Positions 25,557-34,783 of a stretch of DNA of 64,000 nucleotides are shown here, one piece after another. Source of the DNA: Sphingobacteriaceae bacterium (GTDB lineage: Bacteria > Bacteroidota > Bacteroidia > B-17B0 > Aurantibacillaceae); assembly GCA_016705695.1 (NCBI GenBank), contig JADJLA010000012.1, positions 1 through 64,000 of the forward strand. Direction: 5' to 3'. Position numbers and translations under genes: made by a program. Numbering within the stretch: position 1 is the first letter of the stretch; every line of letters starts with the position of its first letter. The notes beneath the pieces were generated by a model. That model saw only the letters and a program-made list of their open reading frames with translations. It was not told where the DNA came from and did not search any database.

Positions 25557-26552
25557 CTACGATAATAAATTAGATAAATTCTCTATTTCTTTTTTGGGAT
25601 CCTGTTTTTGATAAACGATCCTATAAACTGCGTTTGTGATAGGCATATCTATATTATACTGTTTATTTATTTCGTAAACACATTTTACAGCATAGTATCC
25701 TTCGGCGATCATATTCATTTCCAACTGTGCTTGTTTTACACTGTAACCTTTTCCTAGCATTGTTCCAAACATTCTGTTCCTGCTAAATTGCGAATAAGCT
25801 GTTACCATTAAGTCGCCTAAGTACGCAGAGGCCTTTATATCTCTGTCAATTGGATGAACTGCATCTACAAAACGTTTTATTTCTTGAATAGCATTGCTCA
25901 CCAATACCGCTAAATAATTATCGCCGTATCCTAGTGCATGACAAATTCCTCCTGCAACTGCTATCACATTTTTTAGAACAGCTGCGTATTCTGTGCCATA
26001 AATATCATCGCTTGTAGTTGCCTTTAAATAACGGCAAACTAACAGATCTCTAATTTTTTGAGCGCTTTGCGAATTTTGACTTGCTATAGTTAAATAACTC
26101 AATTTTTCCAAAGCAACTTCTTCGGCATGACAAGGGCCTGTAATAACACCAATATTGGTAAAGGGCACTTCGTAGATCTGATTCAAGTATTCGCCCACTA
26201 TCAAATTATGCTGAGGAACAATACCTTTAATGGCAGAGAAAAATGTTTTGCCTTTAAAATCTTCTTTTGATAAAGGAGAAAGTGTATCAGCTATAAATGC
26301 CGATGGAACTGCCAATACAATAAATTCTGAATCTTTTATGCACGCTTTAATGTCTGTATAAAATGTGATCTTGGATGTATCAAACTCAACGGAGCTAATG
26401 TAGCGAGGATTATTGCTGTACGTTTTCATAAAATCAACATCCTCTTGTTTACGCATGAACCAATGGATATGATCGGAATTGTTTAGAAATAATTTAGCGA
26501 GTGCAGTTCCCCAACTCCCATTTCCAATAATTGCTAGTTTTAAGTGCGCCAT
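25557..26552 (-). CDS. gpsA: Glycerol-3-phosphate dehydrogenase [NAD(P)+]
   Basis: GpsA, 331 residues, reduces dihydroxyacetone phosphate to sn-glycerol 3-phosphate for phospholipid synthesis. It has the dinucleotide motif IGNGSWGTALAKL, SAIKGI, ITGPCHAEEV, the catalytic region EYAAVLKNVIAVAGG with the catalytic Lys, and YLGDLMVTAYSQFSRNRMFG. Complete and ordinary. First gene of a unit with the PAP2-like and epimerase genes, a plausible lipid-related set. Confidence 0.96.
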   Translation of the reverse strand: MAHLKLAIIGNGSWGTALAKLFLNNSDHIHWFMRKQEDVDFMKTYSNNPRYISSVEFDTSKITFYTDIKACIKDSEFIVLAVPSAFIADTLSPLSKEDFKGKTFFSAIKGIVPQHNLIVGEYLNQIYEVPFTNIGVITGPCHAEEVALEKLSYLTIASQNSQSAQKIRDLLVCRYLKATTSDDIYGTEYAAVLKNVIAVAGGICHALGYGDNYLAVLVSNAIQEIKRFVDAVHPIDRDIKASAYLGDLMVTAYSQFSRNRMFGTMLGKGYSVKQAQLEMNMIAEGYYAVKCVYEINKQYNIDMPITNAVYRIVYQKQDPKKEIENLSNLLS

Positions 26553-26594
26553 ATATTTGTTGTGAAGTTAGGGAATTTTTATGGAACAAAAGTG

Positions 26595-26686
26595 GCAGAG
26601 GCCACATAATGACCAATGGCTTTTATAATGGCAAACTAACACTACAATAAATCCCACTTTATGTTTCTAGTAATGTGGCCTTCTGC
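26595..26686. repeat. Imperfect inverted repeat, MITE-like
   Basis: GCAGAGGCCACAT (26595-26607) and ATGTGGCCTTCTGC (26673-26686) are reverse complements with one bulged base and enclose 65 AT-rich bases. It sits upstream of gpsA and downstream of the exonuclease gene. It could be a regulatory hairpin or a small non-autonomous element. Confidence 0.55.
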
Positions 26687-26767
26687 GATCATCGTGTAAA
26701 ATCCCAACAACTAGTTTGACCCTTTGAGCCAAAGACGTTTATGATTTTCCGTCTCTTGGATCTTGAA

Positions 26768-27457
26768 TTATATGTAAACAATGTTGTCCTCATTCAACTC
26801 TTCCGCCGCAATAAATCTTCCGTATACACGGGCTAATGTGATCACATCTTTCATACAATACGTATTGATCTTTTTAAGATCCTTTTCTTCATAGTAAACT
26901 TTACTTACCATGCTTCCATCCATATCGTCTTTCGGTGAAGGGATATTAAAAACATGAGCTAATAAATTCAAGGAAGTGTAGTTTTTATGATCGCCAAATT
27001 TCCATAATTCCATAGTATCCAAATGCTGGATCTCCCAAGGTTTTTTACCCTGGATCTGTAAAATTTTCGGAAGCTTCAGCCCATTAACCAAAAACCTTCG
27101 GCATAAAAAAGGATAATCAAATTCCTTCCCATTATGCGCACATAAGCAATGCTCTTTTTTATTAAAGTATTTGTTTGCCAAGTCATAAAATTCAGTCAAT
27201 ATTTTTTTCTCATCATCACCCGAAATACATTTCACTCTGAATTCTTTGCCATTGTAATAGCCTAGTCCAATGCTAATTACCTTGGCAAATTCCGCAAAGA
27301 TGCCTGCTTTGCCATAATGTTGCTCTGCCGAAATATCTTTACTATACTGCCATTTTGTATCCCACAAATTGCGAGTATCTGGCCGTAATTCCTCATACTT
27401 ATAGGTTTGAGGAACAGTTTCAATGTCGATAAATAAAATGTGTTTCAATTCGTCCAT
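26768..27457 (-). CDS. PolB-like 3'-5' exonuclease domain protein
   Basis: A 229-residue DEDD-type exonuclease of the DNA polymerase B exonuclease-like family. Exo I is LFIDIETVPQ (Asp and Glu ligands), Exo II CAHNGKEFDYPFL and Exo III YCMKDVITLARV. It acts on single-stranded or mismatched 3' ends in related proteins; the biological role is not known. It is a lone gene, divergent from the AAA+ ATPase, with 104 bp between the starts. Confidence 0.85.
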   Translation of the reverse strand: MDELKHILFIDIETVPQTYKYEELRPDTRNLWDTKWQYSKDISAEQHYGKAGIFAEFAKVISIGLGYYNGKEFRVKCISGDDEKKILTEFYDLANKYFNKKEHCLCAHNGKEFDYPFLCRRFLVNGLKLPKILQIQGKKPWEIQHLDTMELWKFGDHKNYTSLNLLAHVFNIPSPKDDMDGSMVSKVYYEEKDLKKINTYCMKDVITLARVYGRFIAAEELNEDNIVYI

Positions 27458-27561
27458 ATGTTAAATTAAGTTGAGGGCTAAATTATAAATTTTTAAATTA
27501 TTAAAATCACTGTAAATTTAGAATGCTAAATATTTAAAACAAAGAACTATTTTTAAGTAAG

Positions 27562-30186
27562 ATGGAAAAACGATTTAAATTAAAGGGCCTCAATACATTT
27601 GCGAGCAATGAGTGGATGGCAAATTCGGCAAAACGTTACCGTAGTAGTTTTGATAAGGAAGAAGTAGATTATGTGCGCTGCGAAGTGGCTATATATAATA
27701 AATTGTTCGACGAAGAGGACTGGACGGCAAAACTTACGCTGAAGGCTGTTGACGAGAAAGGAACTAAAGAACATTGTAGTTTAGAAGAGAACATCACAGT
27801 AAAAAAAGAAAAGAATATTTTTTATTTTAAGAATGGTTGGGGAAATGCAACCATCGGCGAGTTTTGGAATAAAGGTTCGTACAAATGGCAGGCGTATATT
27901 GATGGTGTAATGATAGGTGAAAAATTATTTCATATCAACGAAGTAGGAAAGGTAACCAATAAGCACAATCCGTATTTTACAATCGAACATATTAAATTAT
28001 TTGAAGGCGATTCAAACGGCTGGCAACAACGCAATCGAAAATATTTAAAGACATTCAATAAAAAATCGACCCGATATATTTGGACAGAGATCAAATTCAA
28101 AAATCTTACAGCTCAGGATTATAATTACGAGTTTTATTTGAATTATTTTGATGATGCGGGCCAACCCAAGGCAAGTGTTTTGCATGCAGCTTATATGGGC
28201 GATAACCGCGCTGATTTTAGTTATTATATTGAACGTGGTTGGGGAACTGAAGATGGCGGAACTTGGGTTGATGATAAATATACGCTGGAAGTTGTATTTA
28301 ATGATGTGTTGGTTGGAGCTGTATCTTTTAATTGTGCCGACGCAGATGAAGAAGGTGAATTGGAATTGATCAAAAATATTGAACAAACATTAGCAGTTGG
28401 AACAGCAGGTTCGGAGGTTAAGAAAAACGTAATTGACAATGGAGATACAAAAACATTGGATGAATTATTGGCCGAGTTGGATGGATTAATTGGCTTGGAA
28501 GGCGTAAAAAAATCAATACGCGAGAACATCACTTATTTGAATTTCACAAAGGTTCGTCGCGAAAAGGGATTTGAGGATAATGATAAACTATCGCTGCACA
28601 GTATTTTTACCGGAAATCCTGGAACAGGTAAAACAACCATTGTAAAAATGTTAGGTAAGATCTACCAAAAAATGGGATTGCTTACAAAGGGACATGTTGT
28701 AGAAGTTGACCGCGCATCCTTGGTTGGTGAATTTATAGGACAAACAGCACCTAAAACAAAAAAAGCGATTGATAGTGCTCGCGGAGGAATTTTATTTATT
28801 GACGAAGCATATTCGTTGGCAAGAACGGATGATGATAGCAAGGACTTTGGAAAGGAAGTTATTGAAACCCTATTGAAAGAGATGAGTGATGGTCCTGGTG
28901 ATATTGCCATTATTGGTGCAGGGTATCCAAAAGAAATGAAGACATTCATTGAAAGTAATCCGGGATTAAAATCGCGCTTTACACAATATTTCCATTTTGA
29001 GGATTATTTGCCTGATGAGTTATATCAAATTGCAATGTATTCCGCAAAGAATAGGCAAGTTGGTTTTGCAAAGGATGCTGAAGATTATTTAAAAGAACAA
29101 TTAACGGAAGCTTATCGTAAGCGTGATGAAAGTTTTGGAAATGCACGTTTTGTGAATGCATTGGTTGACGAGGCAAAAATGGATATGGGATTGCGCTTAA
29201 TGAAAGCGCCGGATATGAATGCGCTTACTAACGAGGAACTTTCTACAATTACCCTCGAAGACTTACGTGTAGGATTTTTGGCAGAGCAAAAGAAGAAGCT
29301 TAAGTTGGTGATCAATGACAAGGAATTGCAATTGGCCTTGAGTGAATTGAATGAGTTGATAGGTTTAGATAAAGTGAAGGAAGATATTAATGAGATGGTG
29401 AAGCTGATCCGCTTTTATAATGAAACCGGAAAAGATGTGGTGAATAAATTCTCATTACATACTGTATTTACCGGCAATCCTGGAACAGGAAAAACAACGG
29501 TGGCACGCATCATGGCAAAAATTTATAAAGCCCTTGGTGTTTTAGAACGTGGACAGTGTGTAGAAGTTGATCGTGAAGGGTTGGTAGCAGGGTATGTTGG
29601 ACAAACCGCCATTAAAACTGCCGAGAAGATCGAAGAGGCTATGGGCGGTATTTTATTTATTGACGAAGCTTACGCCTTAGCAAATGTTTCTGCCTCTCAT
29701 GATTTTGGTGCCGAAGCAATTCAAGTAATTTTAAAGCGCATGGAAGATCAACGCGGAAAATTTGGCGTTATCGTTGCGGGCTATCCGCAAAACATGCATC
29801 AGTTCATCGAAAGTAATCCTGGCTTTAAATCGCGTTTTGATAAAACATTCTTATTTGAAGATTATGCGCCGGAACAATTGCTAACCATTGCACATAATTT
29901 ATTAAAGCAAGAAGGATTGAAGGCATCTCCGCAAGCATCGGAGCATATGCAAAATTACTTAACTGCTTTATATGAAAAACGCGATAATCATTTTGGAAAC
30001 GCGCGCACGGTGAGGCAAATGGTTGGCGGCGTGGTTAAAAAACAAAACTTACGATTGGCCGCTATGGATGTGAGCAAACGAACGGCTGCAGAATTGGAAG
30101 TATTATCAATTGATGATGTGAAACATTTGGAAGTTGGTCAAACGGAGAATAAACAAACTTTAGGATTTAGATTAGGTGGAAAGTGA
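27562..30186 (+). CDS. Tandem AAA+ ATPase of the CbxX/CfqX type with duplicated N-terminal domain
   Basis: An 874-residue cytoplasmic protein. Residues about 10-130 and 140-265 look like two copies of one beta-rich domain: each has a W-x3-RxRxY...F.K motif near its start (WMANSAKRYRSSFDKEEV and WQQRNRKYLKTFNKKSTRY) and a FxxGWG/YIERGWG motif later. Two AAA+ domains of the CbxX class follow. Walker A is GNPGTGKTT at residues 351 and 638; Walker B is GGILFIDEAYSLA and GGILFIDEAYALA; the C-terminal parts have SRFTQYFHFEDYLPDEL and SRFDKTFLFEDYAPEQL, and each ends with GNARFVNAL or GNARTVRQM. Both sites look active. Relatives remodel Rubisco or act in type VII secretion, but the role in Bacteroidota is unknown. 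No client gene is obvious next to it. Confidence 0.88.
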   Translation: MEKRFKLKGLNTFASNEWMANSAKRYRSSFDKEEVDYVRCEVAIYNKLFDEEDWTAKLTLKAVDEKGTKEHCSLEENITVKKEKNIFYFKNGWGNATIGEFWNKGSYKWQAYIDGVMIGEKLFHINEVGKVTNKHNPYFTIEHIKLFEGDSNGWQQRNRKYLKTFNKKSTRYIWTEIKFKNLTAQDYNYEFYLNYFDDAGQPKASVLHAAYMGDNRADFSYYIERGWGTEDGGTWVDDKYTLEVVFNDVLVGAVSFNCADADEEGELELIKNIEQTLAVGTAGSEVKKNVIDNGDTKTLDELLAELDGLIGLEGVKKSIRENITYLNFTKVRREKGFEDNDKLSLHSIFTGNPGTGKTTIVKMLGKIYQKMGLLTKGHVVEVDRASLVGEFIGQTAPKTKKAIDSARGGILFIDEAYSLARTDDDSKDFGKEVIETLLKEMSDGPGDIAIIGAGYPKEMKTFIESNPGLKSRFTQYFHFEDYLPDELYQIAMYSAKNRQVGFAKDAEDYLKEQLTEAYRKRDESFGNARFVNALVDEAKMDMGLRLMKAPDMNALTNEELSTITLEDLRVGFLAEQKKKLKLVINDKELQLALSELNELIGLDKVKEDINEMVKLIRFYNETGKDVVNKFSLHTVFTGNPGTGKTTVARIMAKIYKALGVLERGQCVEVDREGLVAGYVGQTAIKTAEKIEEAMGGILFIDEAYALANVSASHDFGAEAIQVILKRMEDQRGKFGVIVAGYPQNMHQFIESNPGFKSRFDKTFLFEDYAPEQLLTIAHNLLKQEGLKASPQASEHMQNYLTALYEKRDNHFGNARTVRQMVGGVVKKQNLRLAAMDVSKRTAAELEVLSIDDVKHLEVGQTENKQTLGFRLGGK

Positions 30187-30194
30187 TAGGGAAG

Positions 30195-30247
30195 CCCATC
30201 CCCCTCTTTGAGGGGGTGGATTCTGCGTAAGCAGAAGATGGGGGAGG
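30195..30247. repeat. Composite GC-rich hairpin repeat
   Basis: Hairpin 1 is CCCCCTC (30200-30206) with GAGGGGG (30210-30216); hairpin 2 is TTCTGC (30221-30226) with GCAGAA (30231-30236); a G run follows, so CCATCCCC can also pair with GATGGGGG at the end. The same plan (hairpin, hairpin, G-rich tail) is found at 54668-54705. It may terminate the AAA+ transcript or be a dispersed element. Confidence 0.55.
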
Positions 30248-30293
30248 AAAGAAAATCGACATCTAAACATGAACATAACTTCAATTACGAAAA

Positions 30294-30635
30294 GTGGTAA
30301 ATAAAACAAAAAAACTTCCGCACAAGAAACACTTTTTCACCAGTCTGTTCAGGAGTGCATCTTTTGCCTTGATATTTATTGTATTCTCTTTGGGCATTGG
30401 TGCAATTGGTTACCATATTTATTTTCAATTACCTTGGGTTGATAGCTTTTACAATGCCAGTTTAATTTTAACGGGAATGGGCCCTGTAGATAAAGCCCCT
30501 GATGATTCTGCGAAAATTTTCGCATCCATTTATTCTATTTATAGCGGTGTTGCGTTTTTAACTAGTGTTGCTGTTTTGTTTAGTCCCGTGTTTCATCGAT
30601 TCTTGCATAAGTTTAGATTGGATGTAGAAGAGTAG
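30294..30635 (+). CDS. Small two-helix membrane protein, channel-like
   Basis: A 113-residue protein that begins at GTG 30294 (no in-frame ATG upstream). After a basic N-terminus, membrane helix 1 covers about residues 20-45 (SFALIFIVFSLGIGAIGYHI), then a loop with YNASLILTGMGPVDKAPDD, then helix 2 (about 77-98). The layout of helix, re-entrant-type loop, helix resembles two-TM potassium channels (Ion_trans_2), with LTGMGPV at the place of the usual TVGYG filter. The filter is therefore not canonical, and it may not conduct potassium. It follows the AAA+ gene after 107 bases. Confidence 0.65.
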   Translation: MVNKTKKLPHKKHFFTSLFRSASFALIFIVFSLGIGAIGYHIYFQLPWVDSFYNASLILTGMGPVDKAPDDSAKIFASIYSIYSGVAFLTSVAVLFSPVFHRFLHKFRLDVEE

Positions 30636-31025
30636 TTTTTTAAAGTAAATTCTTCTATTTTTAAATAAATCATTTCTTTATCGACCCTAATATTCCCAAA
30701 GCTAAAACCATAGCAAGGTTATAACGCTCATCGGCATTCCGGTTTATTACTTTTCGAGAAAAGACTAATTAAGGCAAAAAGAGCTGTGTAATTCCTTGAT
30801 CTTTCATGAATTTAAGCCACTAGATCAATTAATTAATTGATTAGGTGATGAATCCATAGTTTTCGCCATACCAAGACCTTCGTTTTTTGTACGAATTTAG
30901 GTATAAAAATAACAGTCATTTTGCGCTTAATTATTATTAATATTTGCTTGGAAGTAATGCCGAATATTTACATATTTGTCAGGAAAATTTTACAGAAAAA
31001 CATCGCTCATTAAAATAATTACACC
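30636..31025. other. 390-bp intergenic region upstream of the ferredoxin oxidoreductase operon
   Basis: No intact gene. On the minus strand 30671-30771 holds a 33-codon open stretch, including NADERYNLAMVLALGILGS and ending in GSIKK and a stop; it reads like the C-terminus of a lost protein, but too little remains to name it. A perfect 18-bp palindrome (ATCAATTAATTAATTGAT, 30824-30841) lies in the middle, and the last 120 bases are very AT-rich, as expected for the promoter of the operon starting at 31026. Confidence 0.45.
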
Positions 31026-32825
31026 TTGAAACCAACCAACATTAAAGACCCTGAATATTTCCATAAAGTGGTCGACTGCCAATACGCATGTCCTGCGCAT
31101 ACACCCGTTCCTGAATACATCCGACTTATTGCTGCCGGAGATTACACCGGAGCTTATATGATCAATTGGGATTCGAACGTTTTCCCTGGAGTATTAGGAA
31201 GAACGTGTGATCGCCCTTGCGAACCTGCCTGCCGTCGCGGACGTGTAGATGAAGAGCCGGTTGCCATTTGCCGACTTAAACGTGTTGCTGCAGATAATGC
31301 GGATAAAGACGATGTAAAAAATTTAATGCCAAAAGGTCCATTCAAGTCAAATGGTAAAAAAGTTGCATTGATCGGCGGAGGCCCTGCTTCATTAACCGTT
31401 GCTCGAGATCTTGCACCGTTAGGATACGAATTGCATTTATTTGACGAACAGAAAAAGGGCGGTGGATTTATGCGCAGTCAGATCCCTTCTTTCCGATTAC
31501 CGGAAACTGTATTAGATCAAGAAGTAAATTATATTTTAGATCTGGGAATTCACTCACACTTTAATCATTATGTAAAAAGCATGAAAGATGAAGTGTTAAG
31601 TAAAGATTATGATGCTGTTTTTGTTGGTACAGGAGCGCCGCGCGGAAGAGATCTACCTGATCTACCGGGCCGAAAAGAGGGTGCGGCAAATATTCACCTT
31701 GGAATTAATTGGTTAGCAAGTGTTGCTTTTGAACACACAACTAAGGTCGGAAAAAAAGTTATTGTTTTAGGAGGTGGAAATACTGCGATGGATTGTTGCA
31801 GAACTGCACGTCGCTTAGGCGGAACTCAAGTAAAGGTTGTTGTACGTTCTCCTTTTGCAGAAATGAAAGCTTCTCCTTGGGAAAAAGAAGATGCAGCGCA
31901 TGAAGATATTCCCATCATTGATAATCACGTTCCAAAAACATTTGTTGTTGAGAATGGTGTATTAAAAGGAATGACCTTTGAAAAAGTAACTGCTGTTTAC
32001 GAAGGCGGAAAAAGAAAATTAGTTCCTGTTGGTGGTGATGATGTTTTTATTGAAGCTGACGATGTGTTGATCGCTGTTGGACAAGAGAATAGTTTTCCGT
32101 GGATAGAACGTGACCTAGGAATTGAATTTGATAAGTGGGAAATGCCAACTGTGAATGAAAAAACATTTGTGTCAACAAATCCTAAAGTGTTTTTTGGAGG
32201 TGACGCAGCTTGGGGACCTAAAAACGTAATTACCGCAGTTGCTCACGGCCATCAGGCAGCTGTTTCAATAAATAATTTTTGTAATGGTATTGATCTAAAT
32301 AAGCGTCTAGATCCAATGGTGAATCTTGTAAGTCAAAAAATGGGAATTCACGAATGGAGTTACGATAGTGAAGTGGCAAGTGATGAGCGCTATGTTGTGC
32401 CTCAAGCCGATAAAAAAGTAACGCTTTCAAATAGAAAAAAAGAAGTTGAATTAGGATTTGATCGTTTAACAGGGTTTAAAGAAGCAGAACGTTGTTTAAA
32501 TTGTGATGTTCAAACTGTATTTACCGAAACTAAATGTATTGAGTGCGATGCTTGTATGGATGTTTGTCCTACAGCTTGTATCACGTTCACTGAAAATGCG
32601 GAAGAAGAAAATGATCTACGTAGCAAGTTAAAGATGCCTGCAACAAATAAAACACAAGATCTTTATGTGTCGGATGTTCTTCCTACAAAAAGAGTAATGA
32701 TTAAAGATGAAAACGTTTGTTTGCATTGTGGATTATGCGCCGAACGTTGCCCAACAGCTGCTTGGGATATGCAAAAATTCTTCTACAACGTAACTAAAAC
32801 ACATACAGGATGTCAAAAAAGCTAA
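31026..32825 (+). CDS. GltD-like FAD/NAD(P)-binding iron-sulfur oxidoreductase
   Basis: A 599-residue flavoprotein of the glutamate-synthase small-subunit/NfnB family. It starts at TTG 31026. The N-terminal domain has the Fe-S cysteines VDCQYACPAHTPVPEY and GRTCDRPCEPACRRG; FAD motif ALIGGGPASLTVARDLA; NAD(P) motif VIVLGGGNTAMDCCRTARRLGG; AVGQENSFPW and GGDAAWGP. The C-terminus (about 490-590) carries two 4Fe-4S ferredoxin sites, CIECDACMDVCPTAC and CLHCGLCAERCPTAAW. It likely moves electrons between NAD(P)H and the ferredoxin used or made by the 2-oxoacid oxidoreductase encoded just downstream, whose ATG overlaps its end by 16 bases. Confidence 0.9.
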   Translation: MKPTNIKDPEYFHKVVDCQYACPAHTPVPEYIRLIAAGDYTGAYMINWDSNVFPGVLGRTCDRPCEPACRRGRVDEEPVAICRLKRVAADNADKDDVKNLMPKGPFKSNGKKVALIGGGPASLTVARDLAPLGYELHLFDEQKKGGGFMRSQIPSFRLPETVLDQEVNYILDLGIHSHFNHYVKSMKDEVLSKDYDAVFVGTGAPRGRDLPDLPGRKEGAANIHLGINWLASVAFEHTTKVGKKVIVLGGGNTAMDCCRTARRLGGTQVKVVVRSPFAEMKASPWEKEDAAHEDIPIIDNHVPKTFVVENGVLKGMTFEKVTAVYEGGKRKLVPVGGDDVFIEADDVLIAVGQENSFPWIERDLGIEFDKWEMPTVNEKTFVSTNPKVFFGGDAAWGPKNVITAVAHGHQAAVSINNFCNGIDLNKRLDPMVNLVSQKMGIHEWSYDSEVASDERYVVPQADKKVTLSNRKKEVELGFDRLTGFKEAERCLNCDVQTVFTETKCIECDACMDVCPTACITFTENAEEENDLRSKLKMPATNKTQDLYVSDVLPTKRVMIKDENVCLHCGLCAERCPTAAWDMQKFFYNVTKTHTGCQKS

Positions 32826-34782
32826 AGAAAAAAGTAACTAAGAAGGTAACTAAGAAGGTGGTAAAGAGATCTGTTAAGGTTGCGAGCAAAAAAGCATAAA
32901 AAAGGTTGCTAAAAAAGCACCTGTGAAAAAAGCCACAAAAAAAGTGACTGCAAAAGTGATCAACAAAAGTAAATTGAATGATTTTGTTATCCGATTTGCT
33001 AACGTTAACGGAACCGGTTCGGCAAGTGCGAATTTTTTGTTTACAAAGGCAATTTTCCGCATGGGAATTCCTGTAACACCAAAAAATATTTTCCCTTCTA
33101 ATATTCAGGGCTTACCAACATGGTACGAAGTACGCGTAAGCGAAAAAGGATATTTAGGACGCAGAGAAGGCATTGATCTTATGGTGGCCGTTAATCCACA
33201 AAGCATGCTTACGGATGTGAAGTCGGTAAGAAAAGGCGGATATTTTTTATTTGATAGTTCAAAGCCATTGCATTCTCAGTATCACCGAGCCGACATTAAT
33301 TATATTGGTATTCCTTTAATGCAGATCTGTAACGAAGCATATACTGATGCACGTCAACGTCAATTATTCAAGAACATAGTTTATGTTGGAGCATTAATAG
33401 CTTTATTAGACATTGAATTTGGCGTAGTGGAAGGACTTTTAGCAGAGCAATTCAAAGGAAAAGAAAAATTAATTCCAATGAACGTAAAAGCATTACAACT
33501 GGGAATGGATTACGTAAAAGCAAATTTCAAATACCCTTTAGATATTCGCGTTGAAAGAAGAAACCTTGTAAAGGATTGGATCATGATGGAAGGTAACGCT
33601 GCCTGTGGTTTAGGAGCAGTTTATGGTGGTGCAACGTTTGCAGCTTGGTATCCTATTACACCGTCTACTTCTGTTGTTGAAGGCTTTAGCGATTTTGCTG
33701 CTGAATTCCGTGTAGATAAAGTTACCGGCAAAAAAAATGTAGCTATTGTACAAGCAGAAGATGAGTTAGCTGCCATTGGAATGGTGATAGGTGCAAATTG
33801 GAATGGAGCTCGTTCATTTACGGCAACAAGCGGACCGGGTTTATCATTAATGAATGAATTTTTGGGCTTAGCATATTTTGCTGAGATACCAACTGTATTG
33901 GTGGATGTACAACGTACCGGTCCATCAACTGGTATGCCAACAAGAACGCAGCAATCAGATATTTTAGAAGGAGCCTACGCTTCGCACGGAGACACAAAAC
34001 ATGTTATGCTTTTCCCGTCAACCCCAAAGGAATGTTTTGATCTAACTGCCGATTCGTTTGACCTGGCAGAAGGATTACAAACGCCAATTATTGTAATGAC
34101 AGATCTTGATCTGGGAATGAATGATCATATGACACCACCGTTGGTTTGGGATGACAAACGTGAATACAAACGCGGAAAAGTTTTGGACGCTGAGGCCCTT
34201 GAGAAAATCGAAAAATTTGGCCGTTACTTAGATGTGGATAAAGACGGTATTACGTATCGCACAATTCCGGGAACGCATCCATCTAAAGGTTCATTTTTTA
34301 CACGCGGTACTTCGCGCGATGAATACGCGGTTTACACAGAAGATAGTGGTTCGTACCAACGCAACATGGATCGCTTGATGGTAAAATGGGGTACAGCAAA
34401 AAAAATGGTGCCCGCGCCACAAGTATATCAAAAATCAAATAAGTCTGAGAATGGAATTTTATTTTTCGGCACATCTCAATACGCGGCCGAAGAAGCAATG
34501 GATATTTTAAAAGAGCAAGGAAAACCGGTTGATGCCATTCGTTTAAAAGCTTTCCCTTTCAATAAAACGGTTGAAGATTTTATTAATTCACACAAACGCA
34601 TTTTTGTTATTGAACAAAATCGTGATGCGCAAATGAAAAGTTTGTTGATGATCGAATTACAAACGAATCCTGCTAAATTGATCTCGGTTTTAAATTATAA
34701 TGGATTACCTATCACTGCCGATAATATTCTAACGCAGATGAGCAATTATTTATCAAGTTCTAAAAAATTAAAAAAGGCATAA
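32810..34782 (+). CDS. korA: 2-oxoacid:ferredoxin oxidoreductase alpha subunit, with a lysine-rich leader and frameshift
   Basis: The fused gamma-alpha subunit of a 2-oxoglutarate (or pyruvate) ferredoxin oxidoreductase. The conserved part, from about 32960, has FVIRFANVNGTGSASANFLF (gamma domain), EGNAACGLGAVYGGATF, AWYPITPSTSVVEG and TATSGPGLSLMNEF, PTVLVDVQRTGPSTGMPT and TDLDLGMND. Upstream, ATG 32810 overlaps the previous gene and opens a lysine/valine-rich leader (MSKKLKKKVTKKVTKKVVKR) that stops at TAA 32897. The same K/V/A-rich pattern continues in the -1 frame (KKVAKKAPVKKATKKVTAKV) into the enzyme; alternatively translation may start at GTG 32923. So either one base is missing near 32897, or frameshifting occurs on the A6 run at 32888-32893. 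The tail is not part of the known enzyme. Confidence 0.87.
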
Positions 34783-34783
34783 T

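Noticed and set aside
32885..32900. Programmed -1 frameshift as the firm explanation for the korA leader break
   Set aside because: The A6 run has no evident stimulatory structure after it and only the A-site codon re-pairs perfectly; a missing base is simpler, so it is kept only as an alternative.
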